A stretch of 64,000 bases of DNA, from positions 24,804-88,803 of the forward strand of contig DAHUYW010000013.1 in NCBI GenBank assembly GCA_027306915.1, read 5' to 3'. The DNA is from Spirochaetales bacterium (GTDB taxonomy: Bacteria > Spirochaetota > Spirochaetia > DAHUYW01). Positions 8,147 to 17,149 of this stretch are shown here, piece after piece; within the stretch, counting starts at the first letter, position 1; each line of letters begins with the position of its first letter. The notes under the pieces are model-generated. The model was not told the DNA's origin, searched no databases, and saw only the letters and a program-made list of their open reading frames with translations. Position numbers and translations under genes: made by a program.

Positions 8147-10035
8147 CGCGCCGAATCGATCACCCTCATCATGGAAGACCTCGCGTCCGCCGCCATCGCG
8201 CGGATTGCCGCGGAGCGACGGTCGTAGCGGGCAAGGTAATCCCGCGGATCGAGCGCCTGCTGGATGACGATCCGCACGCGCACCGCGGCGGGAAAGAGGG
8301 CGTTGACCAGCGGCCTCGGCAGAAGAACGAAGGTGACCGGGATGACTGCGGCGTCATGGACGGCCGCGAGGAGGAAGGCGCCGAGCTTGAAATCGGCGAT
8401 CTCCCGGCTTCGGAGGTGGAGCTCGCCTTCGGGGAAGAAGTGCACGAACCACCCCATCGCGAACATCCTCGCAAGCGGTCCGGCGATCTTGCGCAGCGGG
8501 TCCTCCTCCGGCAGCGGGAAGGCCCCTAGGAGCCGGATATAGCGGCCCACAAAGGGCATCGAGAAGGTGCGTTCGAGGGCCGAGAAAAAGGTCCGCCTCG
8601 GAAAGATCGCGCACGCGGCCATTGCGGCGTCGAGATAGAGGAGGTGATTGGAAACGAGCAGCGCGGGGCGTCGGTTGCGGAGCTCGAGGCGCTCCCTCCC
8701 CTCGACCTCGAGGCCGAAGACAATCTTCGAAAAGATGAAAACCACGAAGAGCGTCGCAAGAAAGACCAGGTCGGCGACAAGCCGGTAGAAAGGCCTCAAA
8801 TCGACGATCTGCGCCCCGTCGGCCGACCAACGCTCGTCTGCGGCCGGCCTCGCGCGGTCGGGGGGCCGCAGCTCTGCGACCGCCCCCGAACCCGCCGTTA
8901 CGAGCCTGCCCTTCCACTCGATCCCGATCCCAAGCCCGGTCATCGCGGCCGAATAGAGCCCGACCAAGATGAGAACGAAGAAGGTGAAGGGATAGAGGGC
9001 CACCGCAAGCACCGGAACCTTGCGATCGTGCAGCTTCATGAACCAGGCGAGTAAGAACAGGAGAACTGGGATGTCGCGCGCGGCAAAAAGGGGAGATCCG
9101 GCAAGAACTCCTGTCATCGTCGTGTAGAAGGGATACTCGATGGCGACGAATATCACGCACATGAGCGCCGCCAGCAGGATGAGGCTCGAGTTGATCGCTC
9201 CGAAAAGGCTCTTCCCGATTCCGCGCATCGCCGTTCGAAGCCCCGAGTACATCCGGCAGGAGACGTAACCCTGGGCGTCGAGGAAGATCGTCTTGAAGCC
9301 GGCCTTCTTGAGCTCTCGGGCCATCGAGATGTCCTCGACGACCGAGCCCCTGAAGCGCTCGTAGCCGCCGACCGAGCGCAGGGCCTGCGCTCGGCAGATC
9401 ATGAATTGGCCGACCGCAAAGCTGAAAAGGCTCGAGTTCTTGCGAGGGATCAATCCAAGAGGGAGGAGCAGTGCGGTCATTACATACATCGTCGGGACGA
9501 CCACGAGCTCTCCAATGCTCCCGAGCGTCTGGCGCACATAGGCGGAAAGGAAATCGGCGCGCTGCTCGCGGACGGTGCGGACCGCCCACGCGATGCTCTC
9601 CGGCCTGTGGAGGGTGTCCGCGTCGGTAAAGAGAAGATACTCCCCGGATGCCGCGCGGATCCCCTGGTGGCCGGCGAAGCTTTTGCCGCTCCAGCCCGGA
9701 GGAAGGGGCTCGCCGTTCACGACAACCAGACGCTCGTCGCGCCGCGCGTAGTCCGCGAGGATCGCAGCGGTACCGTCGACGGAGTTGTCGTTGATGACCA
9801 CGATCTCAAGCGACGGGTAGTGCTGCGCCAGAAGCGAGTCGAGGCAGGCGGCCAGGCGCTGCTCCTCGTTTCGCACCGGAAGGATCACCGAGACTCCGGG
9901 AAAGGCGTCGGCATCCTGCGCGTCGGACGAAAGACGGGAATGGCGACGCAGGAAGCGGATATTGGTGAAGGTAAGGAAAAGAAAGTACAGATTCAGGAGA
10001 ATGGCAAATCTCAACACCAGATCTTGAGAAATCAT
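8143..10035 (-). CDS. Fusion of GT2 glycosyltransferase and PlsC-type acyltransferase
   Basis: The protein has 630 residues in two enzymatic modules. After an N-terminal membrane segment, residues ~46-270 form a family 2 glycosyltransferase (VSVILPVRNEE, the DxD-like FTDADT, and VVEDISMARELKKAG). Three to four membrane segments follow (~285-375). Residues ~430-600 form a lysophosphatidate-acyltransferase-like domain with the NHX4D motif (His464, Asp469) and FPEGE (from Phe534). In staphyloxanthin synthesis a GT2 enzyme (CrtQ) and an acyltransferase (CrtO) act consecutively; here the same two activities sit in one chain. A glycosylated and acylated lipid or carotenoid product is an inference. 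A CrtI-like oxidoreductase lies at 39231, too far away to be called linked. Confidence 0.82.
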   Translation of the reverse strand: MISQDLVLRFAILLNLYFLFLTFTNIRFLRRHSRLSSDAQDADAFPGVSVILPVRNEEQRLAACLDSLLAQHYPSLEIVVINDNSVDGTAAILADYARRDERLVVVNGEPLPPGWSGKSFAGHQGIRAASGEYLLFTDADTLHRPESIAWAVRTVREQRADFLSAYVRQTLGSIGELVVVPTMYVMTALLLPLGLIPRKNSSLFSFAVGQFMICRAQALRSVGGYERFRGSVVEDISMARELKKAGFKTIFLDAQGYVSCRMYSGLRTAMRGIGKSLFGAINSSLILLAALMCVIFVAIEYPFYTTMTGVLAGSPLFAARDIPVLLFLLAWFMKLHDRKVPVLAVALYPFTFFVLILVGLYSAAMTGLGIGIEWKGRLVTAGSGAVAELRPPDRARPAADERWSADGAQIVDLRPFYRLVADLVFLATLFVVFIFSKIVFGLEVEGRERLELRNRRPALLVSNHLLYLDAAMAACAIFPRRTFFSALERTFSMPFVGRYIRLLGAFPLPEEDPLRKIAGPLARMFAMGWFVHFFPEGELHLRSREIADFKLGAFLLAAVHDAAVIPVTFVLLPRPLVNALFPAAVRVRIVIQQALDPRDYLARYDRRSAAIRAMAADARSSMMRVIDSAR

Positions 10036-10153
10036 GGCTTCGCTCGTTCCTTCTGTGTAAACCTGCCAAGGCCATTATACCATGCGGCGGACGGAGGGAG
10101 GCCGGGGGAATCAAAGAAAGCGCTCGGAAGCGGGGTGAGCATTCTCGGCGCAC

Positions 10154-10181
10154 AAAAAAGGCCCGCCGACTGGCGGGCCTT
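10154..10181 (-). terminator. Intrinsic terminator of the 10-19 kb sugar operon
   Basis: On the minus strand AAGGCCCGCC, loop AGTC, GGCGGGCCTT is followed by a run of T (plus-strand A 10154-10159). It lies about 50 bp after the stop of the binding-protein gene and ends the operon that begins at 18773. Confidence 0.9.
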
Positions 10182-10228
10182 GCCCCGGATCCGCGGGGCG
10201 GATCACGACGGAGCTCGATGCTAAGCGA

Positions 10229-11347
10229 TCAATCGTACAGCAGCTGTGCGATGTCCGGCTGGTCCATGTTGGTGGAGTCGTAGAACTTGGCACCGGTGTC
10301 CACGTTTGCGACCGGTTGTCCCTTCACCGCCATGACCGCAAGCTCGACGGCCTTGAAACCGATGTTGTAGGGATCCTGCGTGATCGCGCCGAGGAAGTAC
10401 TTGTTCCGCACGGCAGCCTTCTGAGCCTTGCCGGCATCGAAACCGACGACCACAAGTCCGGGATACTGATTGGGCAGCGCGGTGCCGTCGTTGCTTGCTG
10501 CGAGAACCGCCCGCGCGGTCCCTTCGTTGGAGCAGAAAATGCCGAGGATCTTGTCCGACTGGACTCGGTTCAGGATCGCTGCGGCGGTGTTCGTGGCGTC
10601 GGTGTCTTTCGGAGACGCGGGGACCTGCACGTCGATGATGATCGCCTTCCCGCCCGTCGGGCTGTCCGCGGCGATGTACGCCGGGTTACCCTGAACCCGG
10701 ATATCGTCCTTGGAGCGGTTGGCCTGGGTGGTGATGAGCTTGATCATCTCGTCACGAAACCCTTTTCCGCGATCCGTCACCGATTGGCTGGTTGCATCCT
10801 GATTGAAATCGACAATCGTTACCGGGTTCGCTGCGGTTGCTGCCGCAATCTTGTCCTTGATGACGGCGAACATGTGGTCCGCCGCCAGTCCCGCTGCCGC
10901 ATAGCTGTTGGTAGCCGCCGTCGCATAGATTGCACCCTTGGGCGCGTTCGGAACTCCGGAGTCGAATCCGATGATGGGGATCTTTCTCTGGATAGCCTGA
11001 TTCAGCTGATCCATGACGGAGTTCGTGTCGAGAGCGGCGAGACAGATGGCGGCCGGATTCTTCGCCATGTCGTTCACGAGCATCTGCACTTGGGGCTGGA
11101 TGTCCGCTTCGGTCGGCGGCCCTTCGAAGGTGATGTCAACGCCGTACTTCTCTGCCGAAGCTTCGGCGCCCTTCTTCACCGTCTGCCAGAACTGGTGCTG
11201 AAATCCCTTGGAAATCACGGGAATGTACATCTTGCCGCCCTGTGGCGCGCCGCCCTCTTTCGTGCCGCCGGCGAATGCCGGAAGCGCAAAGGCGACGAGA
11301 AAAAGGGCCGCTACGAATAACATCCCTGTTCGTCGAATAGCAGTCAT
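10229..11347 (-). CDS. ABC sugar-binding protein, RbsB/periplasmic-binding family
   Basis: This is a secreted type I periplasmic binding protein of 372 residues. The signal peptide (MLFVAALFLVAFALPA) ends in FAGGTKEG, again without a lipobox Cys. The fold markers are KGFQHQFWQTVKKGAE at the N-lobe, IPIIGFDSGVP at the hinge and LGIFCSNEGTARAV in the C-lobe, as in ribose, xylose and allose binding proteins. The start has AGGAGGT seven bases upstream. It is the last gene of a six-gene minus-strand operon, 75 bp after the permease with an intervening hairpin, and is probably the transport receptor, distinct from the sensory binding protein at 14353. Confidence 0.88.
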   Translation of the reverse strand: MTAIRRTGMLFVAALFLVAFALPAFAGGTKEGGAPQGGKMYIPVISKGFQHQFWQTVKKGAEASAEKYGVDITFEGPPTEADIQPQVQMLVNDMAKNPAAICLAALDTNSVMDQLNQAIQRKIPIIGFDSGVPNAPKGAIYATAATNSYAAAGLAADHMFAVIKDKIAAATAANPVTIVDFNQDATSQSVTDRGKGFRDEMIKLITTQANRSKDDIRVQGNPAYIAADSPTGGKAIIIDVQVPASPKDTDATNTAAAILNRVQSDKILGIFCSNEGTARAVLAASNDGTALPNQYPGLVVVGFDAGKAQKAAVRNKYFLGAITQDPYNIGFKAVELAVMAVKGQPVANVDTGAKFYDSTNMDQPDIAQLLYD

Positions 11348-11374
11348 AGATACCTCCTCTCGATATCTCTCTTG

Positions 11375-11392
11375 CCCGAATAAACATTCGGG
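11375..11392 (-). promoter_or_regulatory. Intercistronic RNA hairpin between permease and binding protein
   Basis: Perfect 7-bp stem CCCGAAT/ATTCGGG with a 4-nt loop. No U-tract follows in the direction of transcription, so mRNA protection that stabilises the downstream binding-protein message is more likely than termination. Confidence 0.5.
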
Positions 11393-11422
11393 AAAGTTTG
11401 CCGTTGGTGTGAGAGAAACAGG

Positions 11423-12718
11423 TTAGGCACGTTTCTCCTGTTGCTCGTCTCTCGAAAGCTCTTTGTGCCGGAGCATCTCCTCGAACTCGCGGACCGCCGC
11501 TCTCTCTTCGGCCCGAATCCGGGCCTGCTGCGCCTTTTCGTCCGCCTTCATCTTCGCGAAGGTCACCCTCATCCCGGCCCGTGCAGCGGCGATCTCCTTT
11601 TTTACCGCCGATGCGTCGCGAGACTCGCCGGCGGCCCCGCTCGAGGAGAGCTCCTTCTTGAGGGCTGCGATCTTTTCCAACATAGATGCCCTGTAAAGGT
11701 CGGCAGGCGTTTCAATCCTCACCTCCGCCGCCTTCGTGTTCCGGTACATGTCCAGGAGCACCGCGCCAATCACGATTACGCCGGTGAAGAACGTCTGCCA
11801 ATGCGCTTCGAGGTTCAAGGCCGGCAGGCCGGTCGCCAGCACCGACATGATGAACACGCCGATGACGGTCCCCCAAATGGTGCCGATGCCCCCAGCAAGC
11901 GAGGTGCCTCCGATGACCGCCGCGGCGATTGCGTACAGCTCGAACCCTTGCCCCTGGGCGGGAAGAACCGTGGTATAGATCGCGGCGTAGGAGATGCCGC
12001 CGATTCCGGCGGTACCGCCTGCGATGACGTACACCAGCGTCTGCCACTTCTTCACGTCGACGCCCGAAAGCCGGGCGGCCTCTATGTTGCTGCCGATGGC
12101 GTAGGTGTAGCGGCCCAGCTTGGTGTTGGACAGCATCAGGTGGCAGAGCACTGCTATGGCGGCGAGCAGGAAGGCTCCGGTCGGTATTGCTCCGCCTTGC
12201 GGATTCAGGTAAAGGAAGATGTCCTTGAACCAGCCGCCCGCCTGCCCGCGGATAGGGAAGGTGGCGCTCGACACGTTCGAAACGATGGAGCCGACGCCCA
12301 TCGAGATCATCATGGTGCCAAGCGTCACGATGAACGGGGGCATCTTCAGCCGGGAAACCATTATTCCGTTGAAATAGCCGAAGGCAAGACCCACGAGAAT
12401 GATCAGGAGGAGAGAGGGCACCATCGGAAAGCCGTGCTTGAGCGCCGTGCCTCCGATGATGGTCGACGCCATCATGACTGTTCCGACCGAAAGGTCGATC
12501 CCGCCGCTTATGATGACGAAGGTAACGCCCATCGAGATGAACCCGATGTAGTAGGCGGCGTCGATGATGTTCACCAGGGTCGGGTATGAGAAGTAGTTGC
12601 GTCCAAACGCCCCGAAGAAAAGGTAGAGGATTACCAGCGCGCCAGGCGCGAGAACCCACTTCAAGCCTCGCTCCCGGAACCGCTGCATTCGACTGATTTC
12701 GGTACTCGCATCCGCCAT
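11423..12718 (-). CDS. RbsC-type ABC sugar permease with ~100-residue charged tail
   Basis: The protein has 431 residues. Residues ~1-328 are a normal RbsC/XylH-type permease (VIISGGIDLSVGTVMM, FIVTLGTMM, YAIGSNIEAARLSGVDV, AAVIGGTSLAGGIGTIWG). After the last membrane segment (VIVIGAVLLDMYRN) there are ~103 extra residues, almost all Ala, Glu, Lys and Arg, predicted to be a cytoplasmic coiled coil (for example RIRAEERAAVREFEEMLRH). Family members normally stop near 320-340. I took ATG 12718 rather than the longer frame because it lies 5 bp after the ATPase stop and starts at the normal N-terminus. Partners are the ATPase at 12724 and the binding protein at 10229. Confidence 0.87.
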   Translation of the reverse strand: MADASTEISRMQRFRERGLKWVLAPGALVILYLFFGAFGRNYFSYPTLVNIIDAAYYIGFISMGVTFVIISGGIDLSVGTVMMASTIIGGTALKHGFPMVPSLLLIILVGLAFGYFNGIMVSRLKMPPFIVTLGTMMISMGVGSIVSNVSSATFPIRGQAGGWFKDIFLYLNPQGGAIPTGAFLLAAIAVLCHLMLSNTKLGRYTYAIGSNIEAARLSGVDVKKWQTLVYVIAGGTAGIGGISYAAIYTTVLPAQGQGFELYAIAAAVIGGTSLAGGIGTIWGTVIGVFIMSVLATGLPALNLEAHWQTFFTGVIVIGAVLLDMYRNTKAAEVRIETPADLYRASMLEKIAALKKELSSSGAAGESRDASAVKKEIAAARAGMRVTFAKMKADEKAQQARIRAEERAAVREFEEMLRHKELSRDEQQEKRA

Positions 12719-12723
12719 ACGCT

Positions 12724-14244
12724 TCAACTCTCCGTGAGGACTTCCTGGCGGCCCATGGTCGCGTACTCCATGATCGCCTCCTGGCTTGCCTCTTCGATTG
12801 AGAGCTCGCCGGTGATTCTTCCTTCGCACATGACGACGATTCGGTCGCTCATGCGAAGGATTTCCGGCAGCTCCGATGAGATCATGATGATGGACTTCCC
12901 TTCCCGCACCAGCTCGCTCATCAGCGCATATATCTCGCTTTTCGCCCCGACATCGATTCCGCGCGTCGGCTCATCGAAGATGAGGATGTCGCAGTTGCGA
13001 ATCAGCCATTTCGCGATTACCACCTTCTGCTGATTTCCTCCCGAGAGGTTTCGCAGGAGCTGCTCGATCGAAGGGGTCTTGATATTGAGCCGGTCGATAT
13101 AATCCTGGCTGACCTTCTGCACCTTGCTTGCGTGGACAAAAAGGCCCCGCATGAAGCGGTCTAAGGTAGCCATGACCAGGTTGTCCTTCACTGTGAGATT
13201 GACTGCGAGTCCGAAGCGCTTGCGATCTTCCGAAAGATAGCCCAACCCGTGCGCTACCCCATCTTCCGGTGAACGGATGACGACGCGATGTCCGCGAATC
13301 TCTATGGTGCCGCTTTGAGCCTCATCGGCTCCGAAGACGGCTCGTGCCGTCTCGGTTCTCCCCGATCCGATGAGTCCGGAAAACCCGAGGATTTCCCCCT
13401 GCCGCAGCTCGAAGCTGACGTTGCGTACCAGCTTTCCCGCGTTCAGTCCGCTCACCCGAAGGACGACCGGCGCGCCGGGCGGGACGTTGCTCTTGGACTT
13501 CGGTTGCTCGTAGATGACTCGGCCGACCATCATGTTGATGATCTGCTGTTTTGTCACTTCTGCGGTCTTCTTCGTGTCGACGCGCTCGCCGTCACGCAAG
13601 ACCGTGACTCGGTCGGCTATGCGGTGGATCTCGTCCAGGCGGTGAGAGATATGAATCATCCCGACGCCTCTCGACGCCAGATCGCGCATGATTGAAAAGA
13701 GCTCGTTGATTTCCGTTTCGGTCAGGGCGGCCGTCGGTTCGTCAAGGATAAGTATTCGGAGGCTGTGGGATACCGCTTTGGCGATTTCAACCATCTGCTG
13801 CTTGCCGACCGTCAATCGACCAAGCGTCTCGCTCGGATCGATGTTCATCTTGAGCCGCTTGAAAAGCTCCCCGGCACGCCGATTCTGCTCTCGCTCGTCG
13901 AGGAGCAGGCCGCTCAGGCGGGTCGATTCCCTGCCGATGAAGATGTTCTGCGCCACTGTCAGGTGGTCCATCATGTTCAATTCCTGGTGGATGATCCCGA
14001 TTCCCGTCTCGAGCGCATGCTTGGGATCGCGCGGGTTGAACGGACGGCCGAGATAGTGGATTTCTCCCGAATCTTTCGGATTGATGCCGATGAGGACCTT
14101 CATGAGGGTCGACTTGCCGGCGCCGTTCTCACCCACTAGGGCGTGAATCTCCCCCTCCTCGAGATCGAAATCCACCTGCCGGAGGGCGTGAACACCGGTG
14201 AAGCGTTTGTCGATTCTCTCCATTCGCAGAATCTGCCGACCCAT
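12724..14244 (-). CDS. RbsA-type double ATPase of sugar importer
   Basis: This is a cytoplasmic ABC subunit of 506 residues with two nucleotide-binding domains, as in RbsA, XylG and MglA. The first has Walker A GENGAGKST, signature-like LTVGKQQMVEIAKA and Walker B LILDEPTAAL. The second has the usual degenerate Walker A (FSGLIGSGRTE), then LSGGNQQKVVIAKWL and DILIFDEPTRGID. The length is normal. It is the first transporter gene after the sensory cassette, preceded by a 108-bp gap containing an inverted repeat. It energises the permease that starts 5 bp downstream. Confidence 0.92.
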   Translation of the reverse strand: MGRQILRMERIDKRFTGVHALRQVDFDLEEGEIHALVGENGAGKSTLMKVLIGINPKDSGEIHYLGRPFNPRDPKHALETGIGIIHQELNMMDHLTVAQNIFIGRESTRLSGLLLDEREQNRRAGELFKRLKMNIDPSETLGRLTVGKQQMVEIAKAVSHSLRILILDEPTAALTETEINELFSIMRDLASRGVGMIHISHRLDEIHRIADRVTVLRDGERVDTKKTAEVTKQQIINMMVGRVIYEQPKSKSNVPPGAPVVLRVSGLNAGKLVRNVSFELRQGEILGFSGLIGSGRTETARAVFGADEAQSGTIEIRGHRVVIRSPEDGVAHGLGYLSEDRKRFGLAVNLTVKDNLVMATLDRFMRGLFVHASKVQKVSQDYIDRLNIKTPSIEQLLRNLSGGNQQKVVIAKWLIRNCDILIFDEPTRGIDVGAKSEIYALMSELVREGKSIIMISSELPEILRMSDRIVVMCEGRITGELSIEEASQEAIMEYATMGRQEVLTES

Positions 14245-14280
14245 GAGCGAGACTCCTTGTAGGCGGCGCCGCCATCTGGT

Positions 14281-14297
14281 ACGCTTTCACCAAGCGT
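14281..14297. promoter_or_regulatory. Inverted repeat in the gap before the transporter genes
   Basis: ACGCTT-N5-AAGCGT sits between the sensory binding-protein gene and the ATPase gene. This is where a promoter for the importer should lie, so the site is a candidate operator for the YesN-type regulator encoded at 17133, or an RNA hairpin. The rest of the gap (14245-14352) shows nothing clear. Confidence 0.35.
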
Positions 14298-14352
14298 TAC
14301 ACGCGGCACGTCAGCCTGTACATCGAATATCTTCCAAAAAGGGTGGAGAATC

Positions 14353-15348
14353 TTATCTCGTCTGCATGAAGGGGAAGAGGAGCTTCTCGTTCTCTGTGGT
14401 GTACATAGTATCTCTCCGGATCAGGTTCGATCCGGTGTCGTTAAACTTCGCGACTCGCTCGCCATGGAACAGCTCGACCATGGTCCGGATGCCGACGTAG
14501 CCCATGTTGAACGGCTTTTGTACGACGAGCGCTTCGATGGTCCCATCCTCGAGACGCTTGATCTCGTCCACGGCGCTGTCGAATCCGACTATCTTCACTC
14601 GCCCGCCGTATCCCGCGTCGACCACGCCGTTCGCCGCGCCACGGGTCGTGGTCTCGTTCAGCGCCACTATACCGGCGAGGTCGGGGTGCTCGCGGAGGAG
14701 GCGGCGTGTGATCTCGTAGGCGATGTGGTAGTCGTTGAAGGCGAAGTAGCGGCCGACGATCGTAGCGGTCGGATTCGTCTCCGCGAGGGCTTCGCGAAAA
14801 CCGCGCTCTCGGTCGATCGCCGTCGCGACCTCCTGAATGTGGCTCACGATCGCGACCTCCGCGCCCGGCGGCACTATCCTCCCTAGCTCCCTGCCCGCCT
14901 TGCGTCCGGCCTGAATGTTGTCGGTCGCGATGAAGCTCTCCGGCGCGGAGCTTGCGACTCCGGAGTCGATCGTGACCAGCTTTATCCCGGCAGCCCGCGC
15001 CTGCCTTGCAAGCGGGACGAGCGCGCTATAGTCGGACGCGGCGAGCAGGATCCCCCGAGGACGCTGTCGGACTACCTCCCGCATGATTCGAACCTGGTCG
15101 TCGATGTCCTTCTCAAGCCAGGGTCCAACGATCTGGGGCCGAACCCCCCACTCATTCGCCGCAACCTCGATCCCGGCCCTCACGATCTTCCAGAACTCCA
15201 TGTCCGGGTTGGTCGACTTGAGCACGACGATGATGGTGGAGCGGCTCGCCTGAGCCCTCGCCGATGCGAGCGAGGCAGCGATCAGGGCGCCGGCAGCGAT
15301 CCCTAGGAACAGTGCGACGCCCATGATGACTCTACTCCGACGGCTCAT
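14353..15348 (-). CDS. Extracytoplasmic sensory sugar-binding protein of a three-component system
   Basis: This is a type I periplasmic-binding-fold protein of 331 residues with an N-terminal signal or membrane anchor (VIMGVALFLGIAAGALIAAS), the N-lobe motif STNPDMEFWKIVRAG, and hinge motifs GIKLVTIDSGV and VKIVGFDSAVDEI. Its gene overlaps the kinase gene by 17 bp and lies between the two-component genes and the transporter genes. This matches three-component systems such as XylFII-LytS-YesN in clostridia, where a tethered binding protein presents sugar to the kinase. It is only distantly similar to the transport receptor at 10229. The sensory role is inferred from gene order and overlap. Confidence 0.78.
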   Translation of the reverse strand: MSRRSRVIMGVALFLGIAAGALIAASLASARAQASRSTIIVVLKSTNPDMEFWKIVRAGIEVAANEWGVRPQIVGPWLEKDIDDQVRIMREVVRQRPRGILLAASDYSALVPLARQARAAGIKLVTIDSGVASSAPESFIATDNIQAGRKAGRELGRIVPPGAEVAIVSHIQEVATAIDRERGFREALAETNPTATIVGRYFAFNDYHIAYEITRRLLREHPDLAGIVALNETTTRGAANGVVDAGYGGRVKIVGFDSAVDEIKRLEDGTIEALVVQKPFNMGYVGIRTMVELFHGERVAKFNDTGSNLIRRDTMYTTENEKLLFPFMQTR

Positions 15349-17149
15349 CCTGCCCTTTCCCCCCGATCACCGGCAGCCAGACCGAGACGGTTGTTCCCTT
15401 CGCCGGTTCGCTTTGGTATTCGAGCCCGAACTCCGGCCCGAAGTAGAGCTTGATTCGCTCGTTGACGTTGCCCACCCCGACCCCGCGATGCCGGGTGCCG
15501 TTATCCGGCGTGAAGATCTGCGCGAGGCTCTCGGCGCTCATTCCCACGCCGTCATCTTCGATCGAGAGAAGAATCTTGCCGTCGACTCGCCCTCCCGAAA
15601 TCCGGATAGTCCCGGAATCGGGCTTATTCTTGATTCCGTGGTAGATCGAGTTTTCCACGAGCGGCTGCAGGATGACCTTGAGCGTGCGCAGGCCCAGAAT
15701 CTCTTCGTCCACAGCGAGCGTGAAGTCGAGCTTGTCCTTGTAGCGCATCTTCTGGATAGTCAGATAGTTCTTGATGTGCTCGACCTCATCCCGGATCGGA
15801 ACGAGCTCCTCCCCCTTGCTTATCGAGAGCCGCAGGAGCTTCGCGAGCGCGGAAACCATGCGCACCACATCGCTCTGCCGGTTGCTCTCGGCCATCCAAA
15901 TGATCGAGTCGAGGGTGTTGTAGAGGAAGTGGGGGGTTATCTGGTTCTGCAGCGCCCGCAGCTCGCTCTTTCGCTTCGCCTTCTCGTCCGCGATCGCCTG
16001 GCGCACAAGGTCCTTGATCTTAGCGATCATGATGTTGTAGTCCCGCCCGAGCCCGCCGATCTCGTCGTCGCTCTCGGCCGCCGCGCTCACCTCGAAGTTC
16101 CCGCTCTCCACCGAGCGCATCGACTGGCGTAAGACCTTGATCGGCTTGGTGATCCGAGATGAGATGACGATCGAAAGAAGGATAATGACCAGGAAACAGC
16201 CGATCCCCCAGGCGGTGTAGTAGAACTGGATGGCCTGCCGGTTGGAGACAAGTCCCTCCATCGGGTTCACTCCGACAATGAGCCATCCGGTATTTGGAGA
16301 GCGAGCGATGGTGTAGACCACCTCTTCCTTGCCGTCTCGAACGACGAAGCTGTCGGCCCGCGAGCGCAAAACCTGCAAGATCCGCTCCTCCTTCAAGCCG
16401 CTGTAGATGAGCTGCTGCTGCGGGTGGTAGACGATCTGCCCGTCCCCATCGACTATAAAGACGTAGCCCTTCCGGCCGAGGTCGATGCTCGCGCACAGAT
16501 CGCTTATGACGCTGAAGTTGAGGTCGACGAGAAGCACGGCCGCCCTCGAGCGCCCCTGGGGGTCCACGATCTGTTGGCTGAGCGAGATGACCCAGCGGTA
16601 CTCGTCCTTCACGATGTTCTCGACGTGAGACGAGGAGATGACCGCCCGCCCGTGGGCCTCGATCGCATCGCGATACCACTCCTGATCCGCTATCCGCACG
16701 GCAGGATTGAGACTGATGGCCGGATCCTGAGTAACGAAGCGTCCGTCGGATCCGACGACCATGATGAGCGAAATGTCGCCGCGCGTCTGCGCGATCGAGT
16801 TGAGGAATTCCCCGATGGCGGTGCGTCTAGCGCTTCCTCGCGCTTCATCGATCGGGGGCGCACTCACGAAGTATTCCCGGACGCCCTTGTTAAGGTTGAC
16901 GACGCTCGCGATGTTCTCCATGTACGTGACATAGGACCTTATGCTCGAGTTCGCCTGGCCGATGAGCTGAAGGGTGTAGTTGCGCGCATAGCTCTTTAGG
17001 GCGTTCTCGGTCAGGGTGTAGGCGATGACGCCCATTGCGAGGATCGTCAGGAGGATGACGACGGAAAAGGAGAGCGCGATGCTCACCTGGATGCTGCGGG
17101 TCGCGAGAACCCGCGGAACCGGGGAATGGCCGCTATCGTCGCGCAACAT
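15332..17149 (-). CDS. YesM-family sensor histidine kinase
   Basis: The protein has 605 residues. The domain order is membrane segment (VALSFSVVILLTILAMGVIAY region), extracellular Cache-like sensor domain (~70-290, with GRKGYVFIVDGDGQIVYHP), a second membrane segment (FLVIILLSIVISSR), HAMP, a His_kinase domain with QITPHFLYNTLDS (phospho-His407) and a GHKL ATPase domain (DDGVGMS, GVGVGNVNERI). Start ATG 17149 overlaps the end of the regulator gene by 17 bp; a longer frame to 17248 would begin with arginine- and serine-rich shadow sequence. Cognate regulator: 17133-18773. Likely input: the binding protein encoded next (14353). Confidence 0.9.
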   Translation of the reverse strand: MLRDDSGHSPVPRVLATRSIQVSIALSFSVVILLTILAMGVIAYTLTENALKSYARNYTLQLIGQANSSIRSYVTYMENIASVVNLNKGVREYFVSAPPIDEARGSARRTAIGEFLNSIAQTRGDISLIMVVGSDGRFVTQDPAISLNPAVRIADQEWYRDAIEAHGRAVISSSHVENIVKDEYRWVISLSQQIVDPQGRSRAAVLLVDLNFSVISDLCASIDLGRKGYVFIVDGDGQIVYHPQQQLIYSGLKEERILQVLRSRADSFVVRDGKEEVVYTIARSPNTGWLIVGVNPMEGLVSNRQAIQFYYTAWGIGCFLVIILLSIVISSRITKPIKVLRQSMRSVESGNFEVSAAAESDDEIGGLGRDYNIMIAKIKDLVRQAIADEKAKRKSELRALQNQITPHFLYNTLDSIIWMAESNRQSDVVRMVSALAKLLRLSISKGEELVPIRDEVEHIKNYLTIQKMRYKDKLDFTLAVDEEILGLRTLKVILQPLVENSIYHGIKNKPDSGTIRISGGRVDGKILLSIEDDGVGMSAESLAQIFTPDNGTRHRGVGVGNVNERIKLYFGPEFGLEYQSEPAKGTTVSVWLPVIGGKGQDEPSE

